Source of the DNA: Gammaproteobacteria bacterium | Lineage (GTDB): Bacteria; Pseudomonadota; Gammaproteobacteria; Steroidobacterales; Steroidobacteraceae | NCBI GenBank assembly: GCA_028293775.1 | Contig: JAQGOD010000268.1 | Coordinates: 1-7,796, forward strand | Length of the DNA: 7,796 nucleotides | Direction of reading: 5' to 3' | Shown here: one piece after another, positions 5,840-7,796 of the stretch | How positions within the stretch are numbered: the stretch's first letter is position 1 | Layout: each line of letters opens with the position of its first letter | Made by a program: the position numbers and the translations under genes | The notes under the pieces: generated by a model | The model's input: only the letters and a program-made list of their open reading frames with translations | What the model was told of the DNA's origin: nothing | Database searches by the model: none

Positions 5840-6672
5840 TGCGGGTGCGCCAACCCAAGGCCGGCCCCAGGTCGGGCGGCGCACCGCCAAAAGATCCCCC
5901 CGCCGGTGAGCGCATCCAGAAGCTGCTGTCGGCCGCGGGCATCGGTTCGCGTCGCGAAGTCGAGCGTTGGATTCGCGAAGCGCGGCTGAAGGTCAACGGC
6001 GAGGTACCCCCGCTCGGCGCAAAGCTCGGCCCGAAAGACCGCATCACGTTGGACGGACGGCCCGTCAGGTTGCACACACCCGCCATCAAGGAACTGCGCG
6101 TACTGTTATTCCATCGCTCGCCGGGCGAAAGCCTCGATCTTAAAGCCGCGACATCCCGAGCTTCCGAACATCTGAAATTACCCCGGTCCGCCGGGCGCTG
6201 GCTTGCCATTCAACCGATGCCTCCAGTGGATGGGGGCCTGGAAATACTCACCGACGATGGCTCTTGGGCACATCGCGTGTCGCAGGGAGCGCACGCATTG
6301 ACGGTGGACTATGTCCTGCGCATGCGCGGGCCCCTGAACGAAACGCTGGTCGCTGAGTTTCGCGCGGCTACCGATTGCGAGGGCGAAGCCATGAGCATTC
6401 TGCAGGCCGAGGCGAAATATGGAGAGGGATTCAATCATTGGCTCAGCGTGACCGTGCGCGCGACGCGTTCGGCGCAAGTGCGGCACTGGTTCGCAGCTCG
6501 CGGCATCATCGTGAGCCGCCTGATGCGCGTGCGCTTCGGGCCGGTCCATTTGGGGCATGATTTGCCGCGCGGACACTCCCGCGCCATGTTGGCGAGCGAA
6601 CGCAACGCGCTCGTCAACGAGATCGACGCAGCCGGACGAGACTTAGAGGTTGGGACGAGGCTTGTTAGTTAG
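5839..6672 (+). CDS. rluB: RluB-like pseudouridine synthase homologue lacking the catalytic aspartate
   Basis: The 277-aa protein has the RsuA/RluB layout. A basic, Pro-rich N-terminus is followed by an S4 RNA-binding domain (about 23-75: ERIQKLLSAAGIGSRREVERW, RLKVNG) and a pseudouridine-synthase domain (about 86-240), ending VSRLMRVRFGPV (225-236). RluB normally makes the pseudouridine at position 2605 of 23S rRNA. Here the catalytic segment is broken. Where the family has GRLDxxTSGLLL(F)TxDG, this protein aligns without gaps as QPMPPVDGGLEILTDDG (125-141), so the catalytic Asp is Pro128. A second motif, GRNRxVRR, reads TRSAQVRH (209-216). The TRDDP-type segment before them is also not recognisable. 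The frame is open and the S4 and C-terminal parts are well preserved, so a non-catalytic RNA-binding role is more likely than a decayed gene. The position after scpB is typical for rluB. I chose the ATG at 5839 (TGATG junction); TTG at 5836 would add one residue. The 3' end overlaps the convergent hydrolase gene by 8 bp. Confidence 0.85.
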   Translation: MRVRQPKAGPRSGGAPPKDPPAGERIQKLLSAAGIGSRREVERWIREARLKVNGEVPPLGAKLGPKDRITLDGRPVRLHTPAIKELRVLLFHRSPGESLDLKAATSRASEHLKLPRSAGRWLAIQPMPPVDGGLEILTDDGSWAHRVSQGAHALTVDYVLRMRGPLNETLVAEFRAATDCEGEAMSILQAEAKYGEGFNHWLSVTVRATRSAQVRHWFAARGIIVSRLMRVRFGPVHLGHDLPRGHSRAMLASERNALVNEIDAAGRDLEVGTRLVS

Positions 6673-7702
6673 CGGGCGGATTTTTGGAGGCGTCCAGCAG
6701 TTGCGCCAAATACTGCTGCCAAACCGCGGCCCAGGTATGGGTGCCGTGCCCATGGGTTTGCTCCGACGCCGGCAGCAGCACGAAACGCCCATTTTTCACG
6801 CGCGTGATTTCCCGCTCGGCAATCCCGAGTTCGGGCGGATTGATGAAATCATCGGCGGAATTGACTTGTAGCAGCGGAGCTTTGATCTTCTCCAATCCGC
6901 CCGAGGGATCATAGTCGCGCGAGGCGTTGACCTGGTAGAGAAGGTCATTGGCGTCCAAATCTTCCAATTGGCGCTGCAGGTATTTCTGCACGAATTCGTC
7001 GGCCGCATCTTTGGTGGGAAGCGTCATCTGCATCTGAATCGGGGCGCTGCCGGCAATCAGCAGCAAGCCGGCCGCGGTGCGCAGAGCGCTCAAGGGTTCG
7101 CTGGTATATTCGCCCTTCATCCATTGTGGATCGTTGCGAATCGCATCCATCACCAGATCCCGCCACGCGCGGTTCCGCCCTGCGATCTGCACCGGTAAGC
7201 AGGCCAGCGGCATCAAGGCATCCATGAAATCGGGATACATCTCGGCCCACATGAAGGTATGCATGCATCCCATCGAAGTGCCCATCACCAGCCTCAAGTG
7301 ATTTACCTCGAGGCCCTTGGTGACCAAGGCATATTGTGCCGCCACCATATCTTGATAGGAATACTGCGGAAAATGCGCATGCAATCCATCGCTCGGCCTG
7401 CTCGACTTTCCGTGACCGATACCATCGGGGAGGATGATGTAATATTTTTCCGCATCCAGCAGCTGCCCCTTTTGGAACAAAACGTCGGAAAATCTTTCGT
7501 TCACGAGACTGCGGCCTGATCCGCCCGTGCCGTGCATGATCAACACGGCGTTGGTGATGCGGCCCTGCGCATCCTTTTTAGCCTTGCCGAAATACGTGTA
7601 GTGCATTCGCAGCTCGGGCAAGGTTTCGCCGGATGCAAAGTGGAAATCATGGATGACGTAGTCGCCCTCGAGCGGCCGTGCCGGCGCGGGCGCCGCGCGC
7701 AC
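6665..7702 (-). CDS. MetX-like alpha/beta hydrolase, probably exported
   Basis: From the GTG at 7702 this is 345 aa with the alpha/beta-hydrolase fold of the homoserine O-acetyltransferase family. It has an oxyanion-type segment LIMHGTGGSG (54-63), LPDGIGHGKSS (91-101) and a nucleophile elbow GTSMGCMHTF (141-150, Ser143). An acid region VNSADDFINPPEL (280-292, Asp284 or Asp285) and a C-terminal His region THGHGTHTW (316-324, His319 the most likely catalytic residue) complete the triad. MetX proper acetylates homoserine in the cytoplasm. Several differences argue for a hydrolase of unknown substrate: the GTSMGCM elbow, the HGHGTH ending and a signal peptide encoded just upstream. The true start is therefore probably upstream of 7702 (see the next entry); GTG is used here only as the first standard start codon in frame. 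The gene converges on the RluB-like gene, sharing 6665-6672. No terminator is visible between the two. Its own upstream region is cut by the window edge. Confidence 0.85.
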   Translation of the reverse strand: MRAAPAPARPLEGDYVIHDFHFASGETLPELRMHYTYFGKAKKDAQGRITNAVLIMHGTGGSGRSLVNERFSDVLFQKGQLLDAEKYYIILPDGIGHGKSSRPSDGLHAHFPQYSYQDMVAAQYALVTKGLEVNHLRLVMGTSMGCMHTFMWAEMYPDFMDALMPLACLPVQIAGRNRAWRDLVMDAIRNDPQWMKGEYTSEPLSALRTAAGLLLIAGSAPIQMQMTLPTKDAADEFVQKYLQRQLEDLDANDLLYQVNASRDYDPSGGLEKIKAPLLQVNSADDFINPPELGIAEREITRVKNGRFVLLPASEQTHGHGTHTWAAVWQQYLAQLLDASKNPPAN

Positions 7703-7768
7703 CGCCGCGCCCAGGGCAACACAAACGATTGCCGCGGTGGCCCCTATGGAGAGTTTACTTTTATGAAT
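7703..7768 (-). other. Signal-peptide-coding extension of the hydrolase without a standard start codon
   Basis: Reading in frame upstream of the GTG at 7702, the 22 codons from ATT (7766-7768) give a textbook signal peptide: a basic start HKSK, a hydrophobic core LSIGATAAIVCVALGAAV, then RAAPAPARP, with a likely cleavage near the Ala residues. No ATG, GTG or TTG occurs in this frame between 7703 and the in-frame TAA at 7787-7789. AAGG (7769-7772) lies directly against the ATT, which is too close for a normal ribosome binding site. Possible explanations are an ATT start, a start in another frame followed by a frameshift, or a base error in the assembly. Confidence 0.6.
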
Positions 7769-7796
7769 CCTTAAGTCGCCGCACTGTTATTGGGCA

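Noticed and set aside
5126..5890. Long minus-strand open frame opposite scpB
   Set aside because: GC-rich antisense shadow; scpB on the plus strand has full family similarity and overlapping neighbours.
1..7796. Mobile elements, tRNA/rRNA genes, CRISPR repeats, riboswitches or defence systems
   Set aside because: I looked for direct and inverted repeats, transposase or integrase motifs, tRNA-like cloverleaf signatures and regular spacers on both strands and saw none. The window is filled by housekeeping genes.

Overview
This window is an ordinary chromosomal segment of a GC-rich proteobacterium (about 60% GC by eye). The family set and order (M50 protease, trpS, scpA, scpB, RluB-like gene, with yciO and yciB/bolA alongside) point to a gammaproteobacterium of the Xanthomonadales/Nevskiales/Steroidobacterales type, or a betaproteobacterium. 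That placement is inference from gene content only. Nothing mobile, no RNA gene and no CRISPR array is visible, and coding density is very high.

Layout. Positions 1-1637 lie on the minus strand: a secreted parvulin-type prolyl isomerase lipoprotein, cut by the left edge, preceded by a single reading frame that joins YciB (inner-membrane septation/envelope protein) to BolA (Fe-S/glutaredoxin partner). From 1659 to 6672 everything is on the plus strand: yciO, then a tight block of a site-2-type M50 protease, trpS, scpA, scpB and an RluB-like gene. Four successive junctions in that block overlap by 4, 4, 4 and 1 nt, so translational coupling is likely. From 6665 to the right edge the minus strand holds a MetX-like alpha/beta hydrolase, converging on the RluB-like gene with an 8-bp overlap of the two 3' ends.

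How the genes fit together. ScpA and ScpB are the kleisin and winged-helix partners of SMC in chromosome condensation. TrpRS, YciO (TsaC-like fold) and the RluB-like protein belong to translation and RNA modification. YciB, the M50 protease and the parvulin lipoprotein act in or at the envelope.

The points most worth a second look are: (1) the YciB-BolA fusion; (2) the RluB-like protein, whose frame is intact but whose catalytic aspartate motif is replaced by Gln-Pro-Met-Pro; (3) a four-cysteine pattern in TrpRS that nearly matches the known [4Fe-4S] TrpRS motif, together with a long insertion before KMSKS; and (4) a clear signal peptide for the hydrolase encoded upstream of any ATG, GTG or TTG codon, with only ATT available at its natural beginning. 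I did not find a wholly new multi-gene system.
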